Of a DNA stretch of 64,000 bases, positions 1 through 11,692 are shown piece after piece. Within the stretch, counting starts at the first letter, position 1; each line of letters opens with the position of its first letter. The stretch comes from Artemisia argyi (taxonomy: Eukaryota > Streptophyta > Magnoliopsida > Asterales > Asteraceae): NCBI GenBank assembly GCA_030686995.1, contig CM060709.1, positions 267,218,057-267,282,056 of the forward strand. The letters run 5' to 3'. The position numbers were made by a program, and so were the translations under genes. The notes below the pieces were generated by a model. The model saw nothing but the letters and a program-made list of their open reading frames with translations, did no database searches and was not told the origin of the DNA.

Positions 1-762
1 CCAAACACGTACCAAGCGCCAAATATTTAACGCGACATCACACGAATAGAAAATATGATAATTGGTCCCCCTACCGTTACCACGAACCGGGCAATCAAAG
101 GATGTATATCCAACCCTTGTCTTGAAAAACTCAAACGATGAGACAGCTTATCCAATCTCATCCTCCAAATAAAAATATTCACCTTTTGTTGAAAGAATCT
201 TACACCAACTTGTTGTCACCGGAAGAGCGAGAGAATAACATCATCAATATGATTCCTCGTGACCCTAATAGTGAAAGTACCACGAAATTTGAGACCCCAA
301 CGAATAACATCCCTACCGGTAGAGAGCGAAGACGACTGCAATTAAACTTTCAAGCCTTCGAGCATGTCTAGACATTTGCCATAATCAATGGGACGCCTCT
401 AATGCCAAACCCACTAACCACTTAAGCAACGATCAATAATGATACAGTTAGGAGGCAACTATAAACAATATAGCCTGTTAAACCAATGGTAGAGAAGATA
501 AGCCCCGATCCAATAATCGATCCAGAACCTCACTTGAAGATACTTGTCATACTTTTGTAGTAGTTTGTAAAATGAACTCGTATTTACATTCTTGATTTTT
601 TCTTAGTTAAGTTAACTTTACTATTAAACCTTATCTAATGATAACCATAAATCTTTGAGTAAAGCCATATAATAACAACATTTGTATTGATGTAAAATTT
701 TACATTTTTATTATGGTTAATAACTTTCAAATATGTTGACGTGTAAGCACATTAACAGTTAC
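1..762. other. Gene-free left edge, unidentified
   Basis: AT-rich sequence with no recognisable gene. A 77-codon open frame at 138-371 has no motif I know and no neighbouring exon that extends it. It may be a remnant of an older element whose left end lies outside the window. Confidence 0.4.
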
Positions 763-774
763 AAGGATGTCCTT

Positions 775-960
775 TTTTTTGGACGACAAGGCGTAGTGAG
801 CCCACACAACCAGATTGGGTCCAGTCCAAAAGGCAATGGCACCCTTCCCTTTACGCATGCGGGAGGAAACCCCTATCGCCCTAGACGAGACTCGAACTTG
901 AGACCTTGCCTATGAAGGTAAAACCTCTACACCGCTAAACCAGAGGCCCATTGGGAATGA
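775..960 (-). mobile_element. tRNA-derived SINE
   Basis: On the minus strand this reads as a tRNA-like head with an A box (TGGTTTAGCGG, complement of 932-942) and a B box (GTTCGAGTC, about 889-899). A non-tRNA body follows and ends in a run of eight A (T run near 773-780 on the plus strand). Imperfect 12-bp direct repeats flank it: AAGGATGTCCTT at 763-774 and AATGATATCCTT at 961-972. The A and B boxes form an internal RNA polymerase III promoter. It encodes no protein and would depend on a LINE for mobility. The two TSD mismatches suggest an old insertion. Confidence 0.75.
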
Positions 961-1083
961 AATGATATCCTTCTTACCGTGTCAACCCATCTTAACGAAA
1001 TGAAAGTTAGTTACCCACAAGGATAGCAAAAAAGTTAGGTTTTTCACTTTAAGAAATATCTAAAAGCTAAGTCGTTGTTATAC

Positions 1084-1093
1084 GTGTTTTAAC
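1084..1093 (+). repeat. LINE target-site duplication, left copy
   Basis: The 10-mer GTGTTTTAAC recurs at 21445-21454 immediately after the LINE A-rich tail, as expected for a target-site duplication bracketing the whole LINE and its nested insertions. Confidence 0.6.
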
Positions 1094-1234
1094 CCTTTAA
1101 CCTTCCATTTCTCTATCAAAAACTTAACAATATCATTTAATTCAACTATCAAATATAAGTTGTTGTTAACACACTTGGTTGTTCTTAGCAAAGCCTTTTT
1201 ATTATGAAAGACAAGTGAGAACCAATATATTGCA

Positions 1235-2460
1235 AAATGAGCTTGATTCCTATTGTTGAGAAAGATGGTAGAAACATAAATGAATCCAAAAGTTTTGCTA
1301 ATACTGTGAAATATAATAGTGTGTTTGACAACAAATTGAGCTTGATTCCTACTGTTTGAGAAAGATGGTAGAGATGTAGTTAACTCTTTGTGGCTATTTT
1401 GTTGGGTATAGAATGCAATATGCTGAGATTAAGTATAATATAGGAAGAATGTGGGGTAGATTTGGCCTTAAGGATGTTGTTATACTTAATGAATGTACTT
1501 ATTCAAGTTTAAGAATGAGGAAGGCATGAACCATGTGTTGGCAAGTGGAATCTGGATGGTTAGAGACAAACCTTTATTAGTTCAAAAAGTGGAATCCTAG
1601 GCTCCTAGCATATGTATTGAGAAAAAGGACCCTGTTGTAGTGCCTGTTTGGGTGAAACTATTGAATTTACCCCTATAAGCATGGAGTAACAAGGGGATAA
1701 GTGTTGTGGCTAGTGGTTTAGGAAAGCCTTTGATTATGGACCAAACTACAGCTAGGATGTTCAATGAAGGTACTGGAAGGCTAGGGTATGCTAGAGTGTT
1801 GGTGGAAATTAGTGTAGAAAAGGAGTTTAAAGACAAAATTGAGATATGCTAAAGGAATGACATGTAGGGTCAGTATAGGCAAAAATTTGTCAATGTTGAG
1901 TATGCTTGGAAACCTCGTAAATGCTCACATTGTAGGGTATTTAGCCACAATCATGCTAATTATGCTGTCAGACCTAGGAGTGAAGATGAAGTTAGAAACA
2001 AGAATATGGAACAAAAGGGTTAAGAATGGACAGAACAAAGGTAAAGATAATGATAAAAACCAAAGTTAATATGAATCAAAGACAGAGAACTGGGAATTTT
2101 AAAAATGGAATGTTAGAAAGGATACCTATAAGAAAAAAAGTAGAATTTAGACCTAAAAATGTGCAAAGTGATAATAGCATAAGAGATAACACAGTTAATA
2201 GTGATAAAGAGAAGAATGCTCAAGCTATTACTAGTAGCCCTAAGAAGACACGGAATGTTGATGTTGGGATTGTGAAGCAATTAAGAAGAGTGCTAATAAG
2301 TATGTTGCACTTGAAGATGATAATGTTACAGATCCTAGTGAAGTGTTAAGTGCAGAGGGAAAGGAAGTTGTGCAGAGTTTTGTTAAAATTTAAAATCAAC
2401 CTGGTATAGACATTATTGAGAAGTGGTCAAAGTCTATGCTCATATATTTTAAAGATATGT
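1235..2460 (+). pseudogene. LINE ORF1, Gag-like nucleic-acid-binding protein (5' part)
   Basis: Three frames together give the DUF4283 signature of plant LINE ORF1: a MWGRFGLKDV-like segment near 1450, then PVWVKLLNLPL near 1640 and GKPLIMDQTTARMF near 1720. A CCHC-type zinc knuckle follows near 1925 (CSHCRVFSHNH), where the last cysteine appears to have become tyrosine. A lysine-rich tail runs to about 2390. In L1-type elements this protein coats the RNA. Stops and frameshifts make it non-functional. The C-terminal end is displaced to 15054-15181 by the LTR insertion. Confidence 0.7.
2456..2460 (+). repeat. TSD of solo LTR A, left copy
   Basis: TATGT at 2456-2460 is repeated exactly at 15049-15053, just after the terminal CA of LTR A. 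This shows that everything between them arrived as one LTR insertion plus later nested events. Confidence 0.85.
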
Positions 2461-3195
2461 TGATACGGGGGATTGCGCCCTCCCAACAGGTATTACCTCT
2501 CAGGGGATCTTGAGAATCTTGCAATCCCCGCCAGGCAGTGTACCTGATCGTTGTAGTATAGTATAGTGACAAGTACCGGGGGATTGATCGTTCAACTCAA
2601 AAATAGTGTCGCTAGGATTAGAAAGCCTACTAAACTAGGTCTAGAGGTGAGGGATGATTCTTTTTGTATTTTTTATATTTTATGAAAGCAAGTAAAATCT
2701 CGGGTTTTGAAGGAGTGGGCGGAATTAGTTGCTAGTCAACTAACCCAATTAACTAAAGATGCAATCAAAATAAAATAAAATAAATAAAATTAAACTAATG
2801 TGGTGGAAACAATAATGAGAAAATATGTGTTTACTTAGATTTCATTACTCCCTAGATATCTTTTACCGGTTGATTAGCTTGTTACAATTGCATGGATGAC
2901 GGGTTATATTCCTTAATACTAGTCGTAGGGCCGTGTACAATATTCCCTAACTCTATAAGATCCTACTTCACTCCTATGTCGAGCCGACTAAAAGCTCCTA
3001 ACATGGGATCATTAGAATTCACTTATGCATTAAATACAACCAAAAATCGTAGTACACCTCCGATCATGTTTCTTAAGACGTTCAAGCAAGTTACCAATGG
3101 AAGTCTGCCAGTTTTCTTAAGCCTAACATCGAATACAATCATCCGTAACAATTATAAACAAACAATCAACCAATAATCAACATCTAGGTTTCACT

Positions 3196-3200
3196 ACATC
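3196..3200 (+). repeat. TSD of the large-LTR element, left copy
   Basis: ACATC at 3196-3200 recurs exactly at 12757-12761. It abuts the TG of the left LTR here and the CA of the right LTR there. Confidence 0.85.
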
Positions 3201-3514
3201 TGTAACACCCCCAATTCATGGATGCAGCGGAATTCAAACTGGGTGTTACTCCACGGCACAATAGTCACAATAATAGAAAACGAACTCCAATTGAGTCGTT
3301 TTAAAAGATTTATCATTCAAATTGTATAAATATCAGAGATTTACAAAATGAGGTCCCAAATGGTTCCATGTTTACAATGTATAATAAATGTGTTTTTGAA
3401 TGATAATAAAATTTATAGCCCTCTTGAGTATCCGTGCCCTTCCGTGCCATCCTTGATCGTCATGAACCTGAAATACATGCTTGAGAGGTCAACACAAAGG
3501 TTGAGTGATATTCA

Positions 3515-3692
3515 TAGAGTTTGTTAAATCGTTTGAACACAATGTGTTGGTAGTTAAATCGTTGAACACAATAATCGTAGTGTTTGTAGTTAAATCGTTT
3601 GAACACAATAATCGTAGTGTTTGTAGTTAAATCGTTTGAACACAATAATCGTAGTGTTTGTAGTTAAATCGTTTGAACACAATAATCGTAGT
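3515..3692 (+). repeat. 37-bp tandem repeat in the left LTR
   Basis: About five head-to-tail copies of a 36-37-bp unit starting GTAGTTAAATCGTTTGAACA, with unit starts at 3550, 3586, 3623 and 3660 and a degenerate copy upstream. The same array occurs at the same place in the other LTR (about 9394-9569), so it predates insertion. It creates spurious open frames on the minus strand. Confidence 0.85.
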
Positions 3693-4258
3693 GAGAGCTA
3701 TAGACTCACACTCATAGTTAGAAAACAAAGATGGGCTACATTGTTATATGCCCGGAAAGGTTATTAATTCACTAAGCTTATGACACCAAAACGTTAACGT
3801 GTATCAATATCGATCGGCAGATTTATCCCGGTAGGTACTTTGCCGTCATACCTAATGTCTCAAATATTAATGCATTTGTTTGAACTTAGTCAAAACAAAT
3901 GGGATTCGTCAATCCCAATAGGCCTATTCACAATATTCGCGCTCACTTGCAAGTAACCCTCGCAAGTGATTAAATGGTTCATAATAAGGGATCTTGGTTT
4001 GGCAAGGATGTTACTTAGTGATAATAAAACATAGTCGAATAGCATACAGTAGAAAGCATTGTGTTCGAGTAGAAAAATAATAGCATGTATTCCCCCCAAG
4101 GGTTTGTAAAACATTGAAGTAATGTAAAGTGGGGCTATGAACTCACCTTAAGTTGGATAGCAAGTAATGAAGGTGATGGTTGGATCGTGTAGGTTTCTAC
4201 GAGCAACTTATAATAGAATGTCGCAACTTAGGATTTGAGTAATGAATATAACGTAGTG

Positions 4259-4260
<2 letters not shown>

Positions 4261-4339
<79 letters not shown>
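4261..4339 (+). repeat. TA microsatellite (79 bp)
   Basis: Uninterrupted alternating TA. The matching tract in the other LTR (10137-10219) is 83 bp, so the two have drifted since insertion. Confidence 0.95.
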
Positions 4340-4341
<2 letters not shown>

Positions 4342-5802
4342 TGCATTTAGTCCATGATGTGGTATGATGTATATTGTAAGTCTTTGAAAGAAAAGATTCA
4401 TGAACATGTATGTTTTGTATATCGTTTACTACCGTTCGGGCCGACATAATTCAGAAGTCATGTTAGCAAGCGTTCGAGGAGCCAGGACACTTTAATTCGT
4501 AAATCCACAACTCAACTCGACGGCTTACATAATGAACTCCTCACATGAAGCTCCCTACTATTGTAGTAGTGGATAAAGTATATATATATGTTTTGATCCG
4601 AAAAGTTACATGTCCGATATTTGAATAAACTTAGGAAAGTTTATTAGTACATGAAGATTGTTATTAGGGGTAGTTTCATAAGTCTTGTATGACCATTTTT
4701 CTTTGTAATATCTCATGGTTCCTTTTAAGTGAAGTAGATCCAAATTGCTTGTTCAAATTATCGCCAATTCCTTGTTTCATGTTTTCGCCTAAGTAAGCTT
4801 ACATGGTCATTTCGTCATGGCCTAGCCATGACCTTTGGTCCTTGTTCCAAGGTCATGAGACACAACCTTGGCTCTAGCCATGGTGGTGGTCTTGATTATA
4901 GGTCATAAGACCTCTTGTTCCTTTTAAAGTATAACCATAATATAGTGACTTTGGCCTAAAAATGGGCTGTTTAGAATTTGAAGAATTTTATCACTCGAAA
5001 AGCGTTTTCAGGGCTCGAGCTTCTTTGATTCTAAACGAAAACGGCGTTCCGGACAACTTTCGTGTTTTAAATTTTTGATGAATCGGACCAGAAGGGTGAC
5101 TTTCAAAATCTCAGAATGCAAAATAGTATGGTTTAGGCAGTTTTGCCGGAAATCTTTGGTAACTTCAAATCGCCATAACTTTTGACTCGTTTACTCGTTT
5201 TAGGTGGTTCAAATTGCTATGGTTTCCTTGTTAGGTCCTCTACTATAATATATAATGATCCAACATCATATTTTTACCATTTTGATCAGGTCTTACCAAG
5301 AAAGTCACTAGTTTGCTTGTTATAGTAACTTATCTTAACAATCAATTACAACAACATGTTTTAGTCATTTTTATACATCATGGACATGATCACAAGACAA
5401 TATATAGCATGAGTGATATGTAAATAACATGAATATGATATTTAACAAGAATTATGTTAGGGTTTGGCTTACAACTTTTGGCTTTCAACAAAGAAAGGAA
5501 AGTTAACATGTAAGGATAGGACTTTGATAGACTTGCTTCAACCCACATCACTTCATGCAATCTTTCTACTCTTGTAATCTTGAAAGATGGATGATGAAAG
5601 TTGAGGTGACTTGAGTGGATTCAAACTCAAGAAAAATCACCAAAGTTCTAAAGATTGGAAGTAGTTTTGATGAATCAAAACCTAACTAGTGTTTATGTGT
5701 TGTTATGCTCTTAATCTCTTGGATAAAACTTGAAGTAAACTAGTAAAATGAAGTGTGTTGTGTGTGTGGGTCGTTCAAATGGCCAAGGAGGGGGATGAGG
5801 GG

Positions 5803-5810
5803 TATTTATA
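5803..5810 (-). promoter_or_regulatory. TATA box, LARD-like left LTR
   Basis: TATAAATA on the minus strand, inside a sequence conserved in both LTRs. Its strand agrees with the orientation given by the PBS, so it is the likely U3 promoter. The start site is not defined. Confidence 0.45.
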
Positions 5811-8454
5811 TGCTAATGAGGAGGTTACAATGTTGACTTGTCAACACTTGGAGACCAAGTTGGACACATGCATGTAATCTAAGCTTCCTAGCATGAGATT
5901 AAGCCACCTATGGGCTGAAATCCCCCCCCCCCTAAGTCGGTTCATGAGCTTGGAGAGCAAGTATTGACTTTTGATGATATTATCCAAGCTTATGTAACTA
6001 GTTTCGACCCCGTAAAATGCAAACCGTAAGTTGTTACGTCACAAAACGTAAAACCGGGTATCGTAAAAATACAAAACTTGGAAGAATGATTAAACTTGTC
6101 AAAATACTCCATAATAAAATATAAAATGAGTGGTAGGTTCCATTTGGGTGTAAAACCCTGCTAAAAACTGGAAATACGGGTCTAAAACGCGTAATACGTA
6201 AAATGTACGAATATTGCGTAAAATTGAGAAAAGTAAAATGTTACTTTTCTAATGTGATAAAAATGATTTAAAATGACTTATAATGTCTAGACTGGGCTCA
6301 GTCTAGTGTCGGTTGGTATTAAATGTCTTTTAGACATCAAACCGTAAGCCTAAAAATCAATGAATGACTTATAAAATCAAGGAATGATTTTTGGTCAAAG
6401 GAGGAGGGAAAAATATGTTGACTTTTTCTAATAAGTTGAAAACTCAAAACGTATTAGAAACGCGGTGCAGGTATAGGCTAAGGTTACGGCTGAGTAAAAA
6501 CGCTTAAAAACTGAAAATTCCAGTTTTTCACGGCCGAGACTTATTTTGGTCATGTTTTTCTCAGTCACGATTAATTCTCAAATAAATCATGAGTGTGTCA
6601 AACATTTTTCTGATGCGGGGTCACTTAACGCGGTCGAGTTTCGTTGTGCGTAGAATTTTTGAATGACGTTTTACCCTAAAACGTGTAATTCCTTAATATC
6701 TTTCACGAAAATGAGTTTATGAATGTCAAACTTTTAATTTGTCATGGAAATGATTTATCACTCGAGGCCAAGAAACAAAAATCAAGTTTCGGGAAAATTT
6801 CGGGAAAAATGAATAGTAAAAGTGAATAGTGAAATTTTCCGGGAAAAGTAATTAACCTGAAATTGTGAATTGTTACAGTCTCTACCCCTTACGGGGAACT
6901 TCGTCCCGAAGTTCTATGTGTGTTATATGTTGGAGTGGTGTCGATGAAGAGGTGTGGTTACTTATGAGGACTAAAGTCTGTGATTACTAGTGATGCAGTT
7001 TGATTTGTCGTTTCAGTGTATGGTGTAGGATGAGGCTTACTTTTATGTAGGAAAGGTATGGTAATAGTCGAATATCAAAGGAAATTGATATAGCAGTCGA
7101 ATATTAATAGGAATTGAGATAGTAATTGCAATCATAGCCTAGTGGGTAATCGGTTGTTGTACCTAGTGTTTATTGACTTCATACTTATGTTATTTCGGAT
7201 ACAAATAAGCTCACTTATTTATAATTCTTTATTTACATAGAGAGGCATCCCAAACAATGTAAATACGGAAATATAAACTTATGGTTCGGTGATTTACAAT
7301 TTCTTTATTTAAATGAAAAGGCATCCCAATCCATTCAAATAATTACAAATCATCCTACTTAAGAATTCCCAACACAACATTCACAATTAGCCGGTGAGTT
7401 ACAAGGTAGTGTATTATGAGATGATACTGGTGTTCCAAAAGTACAAGATGAATATTCAATCTTGTAAAGCTGGTGAGGGTGCTTGTGGTGTAACTAAGGA
7501 TGATTTGAGCTTTAAAAGTGCATCAAGATCTGTTAATGAGCTTGTGTTTGCCACGTTTGTGAAGATAATGATGTGATATGTTGATGAACAAAAGTGTGTA
7601 GTGTATGTTTAACATTAATACACTTAGGTATAGATGTTGAGTTTGCTTTAAAAATCTTAAGAGATTTTAAAAGTTTATGATGGAATGGTATCCTTAGGAC
7701 CTAAACAGGATAGTACTTCTACTGGATGAAGAGAATAATTGATAACTATCCCAAGATAGTAGTTCGGATTATCTCATAAATGAAAAAATTTCAAGAATGA
7801 ATTTAGATCATACAAATAAGGTGTTAAGATCTTGCTGAGTGGTAAGGCACTATCGTGTCTCTAGATTGTTTTAATGTATTCTGGTGGTTTATCGAGTTCA
7901 TGTAGGAAATCAATCTAAACATAACTCTAGTACAACTATTCTCAGTATTTGAAAATTTTAAGTCGAATATAGTTAGTCAGACTATATTCCACTGTCCCTA
8001 GGTTAAATATAGGTGACTAGTCTATATTTAGCCAAGGTTCGATAAAATTTCTAAATACCTAAATTAGGTATACTTGTGATATATCCGTTGCTTTCGGGAA
8101 ACTGTCCACTAAACAAAGGCGATGTCAAACAATTCAGTTGCAAGTCCCGCCCATACAAGACTTGTAACCTATGTTTTCATATTCCATTGCATAGAAGATA
8201 GTAAGGGTAGGTACGTATGGAAAGGAAGTTTTAAGTAGTTCTAAAATAGAACATACTTGGCCAGGATCACGAACTTTTAATAATGAAGGTTTCATAAGAA
8301 AACTTTGATGAATGTAGAGCTGAACTTCAGCTTTTGTAGGTAATGGATTTGTTTATCCTTTAGAAATCTCATATTTCTATTTTGAAATCGATAGATTGTG
8401 ATGGGTTTTTGATGTCATATGAAATGATATTGATGATGTGATGGAATGATTCTA

Positions 8455-8656
8455 GAGACCATTGCGCAAAACACAATGTCTCGGAAGTAGGTTAGACCAT
8501 TCGGAAGTAGGTTAGACCATTGTGCAATTCACAATGTCTGGGAAGTAGGTTAAACCATTGTGTGACTCAGAACATTTGAGAAATGATTAAGACCATTGTA
8601 TAATACAATGTCTTGGAAAATAGGAAAGACCATTGCAATCAGTTACAATGTCTTGG
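8455..8656 (+). repeat. Degenerate 38-bp tandem repeats with hairpin arms
   Basis: Five to six imperfect units containing GACCATTG and CAATGTC, which can pair within each unit, joined by GGAAGTAGGTT-like spacers. It lies in the untranslated interior of the LARD-like element, so a structured RNA role such as packaging is possible but not shown. Confidence 0.7.
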
Positions 8657-9057
8657 ACATAAAATGTTGGAGTAGGAACATCATTGGGAGAATCTGGTTG
8701 TGTCGTAATGCCCTAGAATAGGCATACGCAGATATGTTTAGTCCATTGTTTAGATAAATGATTGAAAATAAACCGAGTTTATATATCAATATACTAATGC
8801 TTACGGGGAAATGCTCAATTATGTTTAGGGTACATATATTAATATGCAATTATGTTTGTGTAGCACAAAAATATCTACGGGAAAATGCTCAAAATGGGTA
8901 TATACGAATATACTAATATGTTTGTGTATCATAACATGCTTACTAAGTCCATAATCGTCTGGAGGATGGAAGACACGGAGAGCGGAAGGCTATAAAAATG
9001 TTTTTGCTTGTATGTGTAGTTATAGTTTAGGTCTCAATTAGACCCGTTTCTCTATAA

Positions 9058-9075
9058 CCATGGCTCTGGTACCAA
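9058..9075 (-). other. Primer-binding site, initiator Met tRNA type
   Basis: On the minus strand, three bases inside the LTR, the sequence reads TGGTACCAGAGCCATGG. The complement of the plant initiator tRNA-Met 3' end is TGGTATCAGAGCCAGGTT, so most positions match. This site primes minus-strand DNA synthesis in many plant LTR elements and fixes this element on the minus strand. Confidence 0.65.
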
Positions 9076-10134
9076 TCTGTAAAACCCCCAATTCATGGAT
9101 GCAGCGGAATTCAAACTGGGTGTTACTCGACGGCACAATAGTCACAATAATAGAAAACGAACTCCAATTGAGTCGTTTTAAAAGATTTATCATTCAAATT
9201 GTATAAATATCAGAGATTACAAAATGAGGTCCCAAATGGTTCCATGTTTACAATGTATAATAAATGTGTTTTTGAATGATAATAAAATTTATAGCCCTCT
9301 TGAGTATCCGTGCCCTTCCGTGCCATCCTTGATCGTCATGAACCTGAAATACATGCTTGAGAGGTCAACACAAAGGTTGAGTGATATTCATAGAGTTTGT
9401 TAAATCGTTTGAACACAATGTGTTGGTAGTTAAATCGTTGAACACAATAATCGTAGTGTTTGTAGTTAAATCGTTTGAACACAATAATCGTAGTGTTTGT
9501 AGTTAAATCGTTTGAACACAATAATCGTAGTGTTTGTAGTTAAATCGTTTGAACACAATAATCGTAGTGAGAGCTATAGACTCACACTCATAGTTAGAAA
9601 ACAAAGATGGGCTACGTTGTTATATGCCCGGAAAGGTTATTAATTCACTAAGCTTATGACACCAAAACGTTAACGTGTATCAATATCGATCGGCAGATTT
9701 ATCCCGGTAGGTACTTTGCCGTCATACCTAATGTCTCAAATATTAATGCATTTGTTTGAACTTAGTCAAAACAAATGGGATTCGTCAATCCCAATAGGCC
9801 TATTCACAATATTCGCGCTCACTTGCAAGTAACCCTCGCAAGTGATTAAATGGTTCATAATAAGGGATCTTGGTTTGGCAAGGATGTTACTTAGTGATAA
9901 TAAAACATAGTCGAATAGCATACAGTAGAAAGCATTGTGTTCGAGTAGAAAAATAATAGCATGTATTCCCCCCAAGGGTTTGTAAAACATTGAAGTAATG
10001 TAAAGTGGGGCTATGAACTCACCTTAAGTTGGATAGCAAGTAATGAAGGTGATGGTTGGATCGTGTAGGTTTCTACGAGCAACCTATAATAGAATGTCGC
10101 GACTTAGGATTTGAGTAATGAATATAACGTAGTG

Positions 10135-10136
<2 letters not shown>

Positions 10137-10219
<83 letters not shown>
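10137..10219 (+). repeat. TA microsatellite (83 bp)
   Basis: The counterpart of 4261-4339 in the other LTR, four bases longer. Confidence 0.95.
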
Positions 10220-10221
<2 letters not shown>

Positions 10222-11684
10222 TGCATTTAGTCCATGATGTGGTATGATGTATATTGTAAGTCTTTGAAAGAAAAGATTCATGAACATGTATGTTTTGTAT
10301 ATCGTTTACTACCGTTCGGGCCGACATAATTCAGAAGTCATGTTAGCAAGCGTTCGAGGAGCCAGGACACTTTAATTCGTAAATCCATAACTCAACTCGA
10401 CGGCTTACATAATGAACTCCTCACATGAGGCTCCCTACTATTGTAGTAGTGGATAAAGTATATATATATATGTTTTGATCCGAAAAGTTACATGTCCGAT
10501 ATTTGAATAAACTTAGGAAAGTTTATTAGTACATGAAGATTGTTATTAAGGGTAGTTTCATAAGTCTTGTATGACCATTTTTCTTTGTAATATCTCATGG
10601 TTCCTTTTAAGTGAAGTAGATCCAAATTGCTTGTTCAAATTATCGCCAATTCCTTGTTTCATGTTTTCGCCTAAGTAAGCTTACATGGTCATTTCGTCAT
10701 GGCCTAGCCATGACCTTTGGTCCTTGTTCCAAGGTCATGAGACACAACCTTGGCTCTAGCCATGGTGGTGGTCTTGATTATAGGTCATAAGATCTCTTGT
10801 TCCTTTTAAAGTATAACCATAATATAGTGACTTTGGCCTAAAAATGGGCTGTTTAGAATTTGAAGAATTTTATCACTCGAAAAGCGTTTTCAGGGCTCGA
10901 GCTTCTTTATTCCTAAACAAAAACGGCGTTCCGGACAACTTTCGTGTTTTAACTTTTTGATGAATCGGAGCAGAAGGGTGACTTTCAAAATCTTAGAATG
11001 CAAAACAGTATGGTTTAGGCAGTTTTGCCGGAAATCTTTGGTAACTTCAAATCGCCATAACTTTTGACTCGTTTACTCGTTTTAGGTGGTTCAAATTGCT
11101 ATGGTTTCCTTGTTAGGTCCTCTACTGTAATATGTAATGATCCAACATCATATTTTTACCATTTTGATCAGGTCTTACCAAGAAAGTCACTAGTTTGCTT
11201 GTTATAGTAACTTATCTTAACAATCGATTACAACAACATGTTTTAGTCATTTTTATACATCATGGACATGATCACAAGACAATATATAGCATGAATGATA
11301 TGTAAATAACATGAATATGATATTTAACAAGAATTATGTTAGGGTTTGGCTTACAACTTTTGGCTTTCAACAAAGAAAGGAAAGTTAACATGTAAGGATA
11401 GGACTTTGATAGACTTGCTTCAACCCACTTCACTTCATGCAATCTTTCTACTCTTGTAATCTTGAAAGATGGATGATGAAAGTTGAGGTGACTTGAGTGG
11501 ATTCAAACTCAAGAGAAATCACCAAAGTTCTAAAGATTGGAAGTAGTTTTGATGAATCAAAACCTAACTAGTGTTTATGTGTTGTTATGCTCTTAATCTC
11601 TTGGATAAAACTTGAAGTAAACTAGTAAAATGAAGTGTGTTGTGTGTGTGGGTCGTTCAAATGGCCAAGGAGGGGGAGGAGGGG

Positions 11685-11692
11685 TATTTATA
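11685..11692 (-). promoter_or_regulatory. TATA box, LARD-like right LTR
   Basis: TATAAATA on the minus strand in the upstream LTR of the element as transcribed, so this copy would drive the element. It matches the copy at 5803-5810. Confidence 0.45.

Larger units (their letters stand above)
3201..6877 (-). repeat. LARD-like element, 3' LTR (left on plus strand)
   Basis: 3,677 bp, nearly identical to 9078-12756. Visible differences include TGTAACACC against TGTAAAACC at the start, CTCCACGG against CTCGACGG about 50 bp in, a different TA-repeat length and a different poly-C length near 5925. It contains a 37-bp tandem array, a TA microsatellite and a TATA box on the minus strand. As the 3' LTR it should supply the polyadenylation site. 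Confidence 0.9.
6878..9077 (-). other. Non-coding internal domain of the LARD-like element
   Basis: 2,200 bp between the LTRs with no frame that resembles a retrotransposon protein. The longest forward frame (7394-7576) is 60 codons without known motifs. At 6878-6910 the minus strand reads a short purine-rich stretch, AAGGGGTAGAGAC, directly before the LTR, a plausible polypurine tract. At the other end is the PBS. A degenerate 38-bp repeat array lies at 8455-8656. Confidence 0.75.

Noticed and set aside
775..960. A tRNA gene
   Set aside because: A and B boxes are present but no cloverleaf 3' half follows. The body, A tail and TSD fit a SINE.
3515..3692. Regular 37-bp direct repeats resembling a CRISPR array
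   Set aside because: The copies are adjacent with no unique spacers, and the array lies in a plant retrotransposon LTR.
3460..4114. Identical small minus-strand frames, duplicated at 9336-9990
   Set aside because: They lie in the paired LTRs, are partly made by the tandem repeat and have no motif. Identity reflects LTR duplication, not conservation.
4208..4447. Open frames with Ile-Tyr repeats, also at 10084-10327, 42000-42194 and 54069-54367
   Set aside because: They are translations of TA microsatellites.
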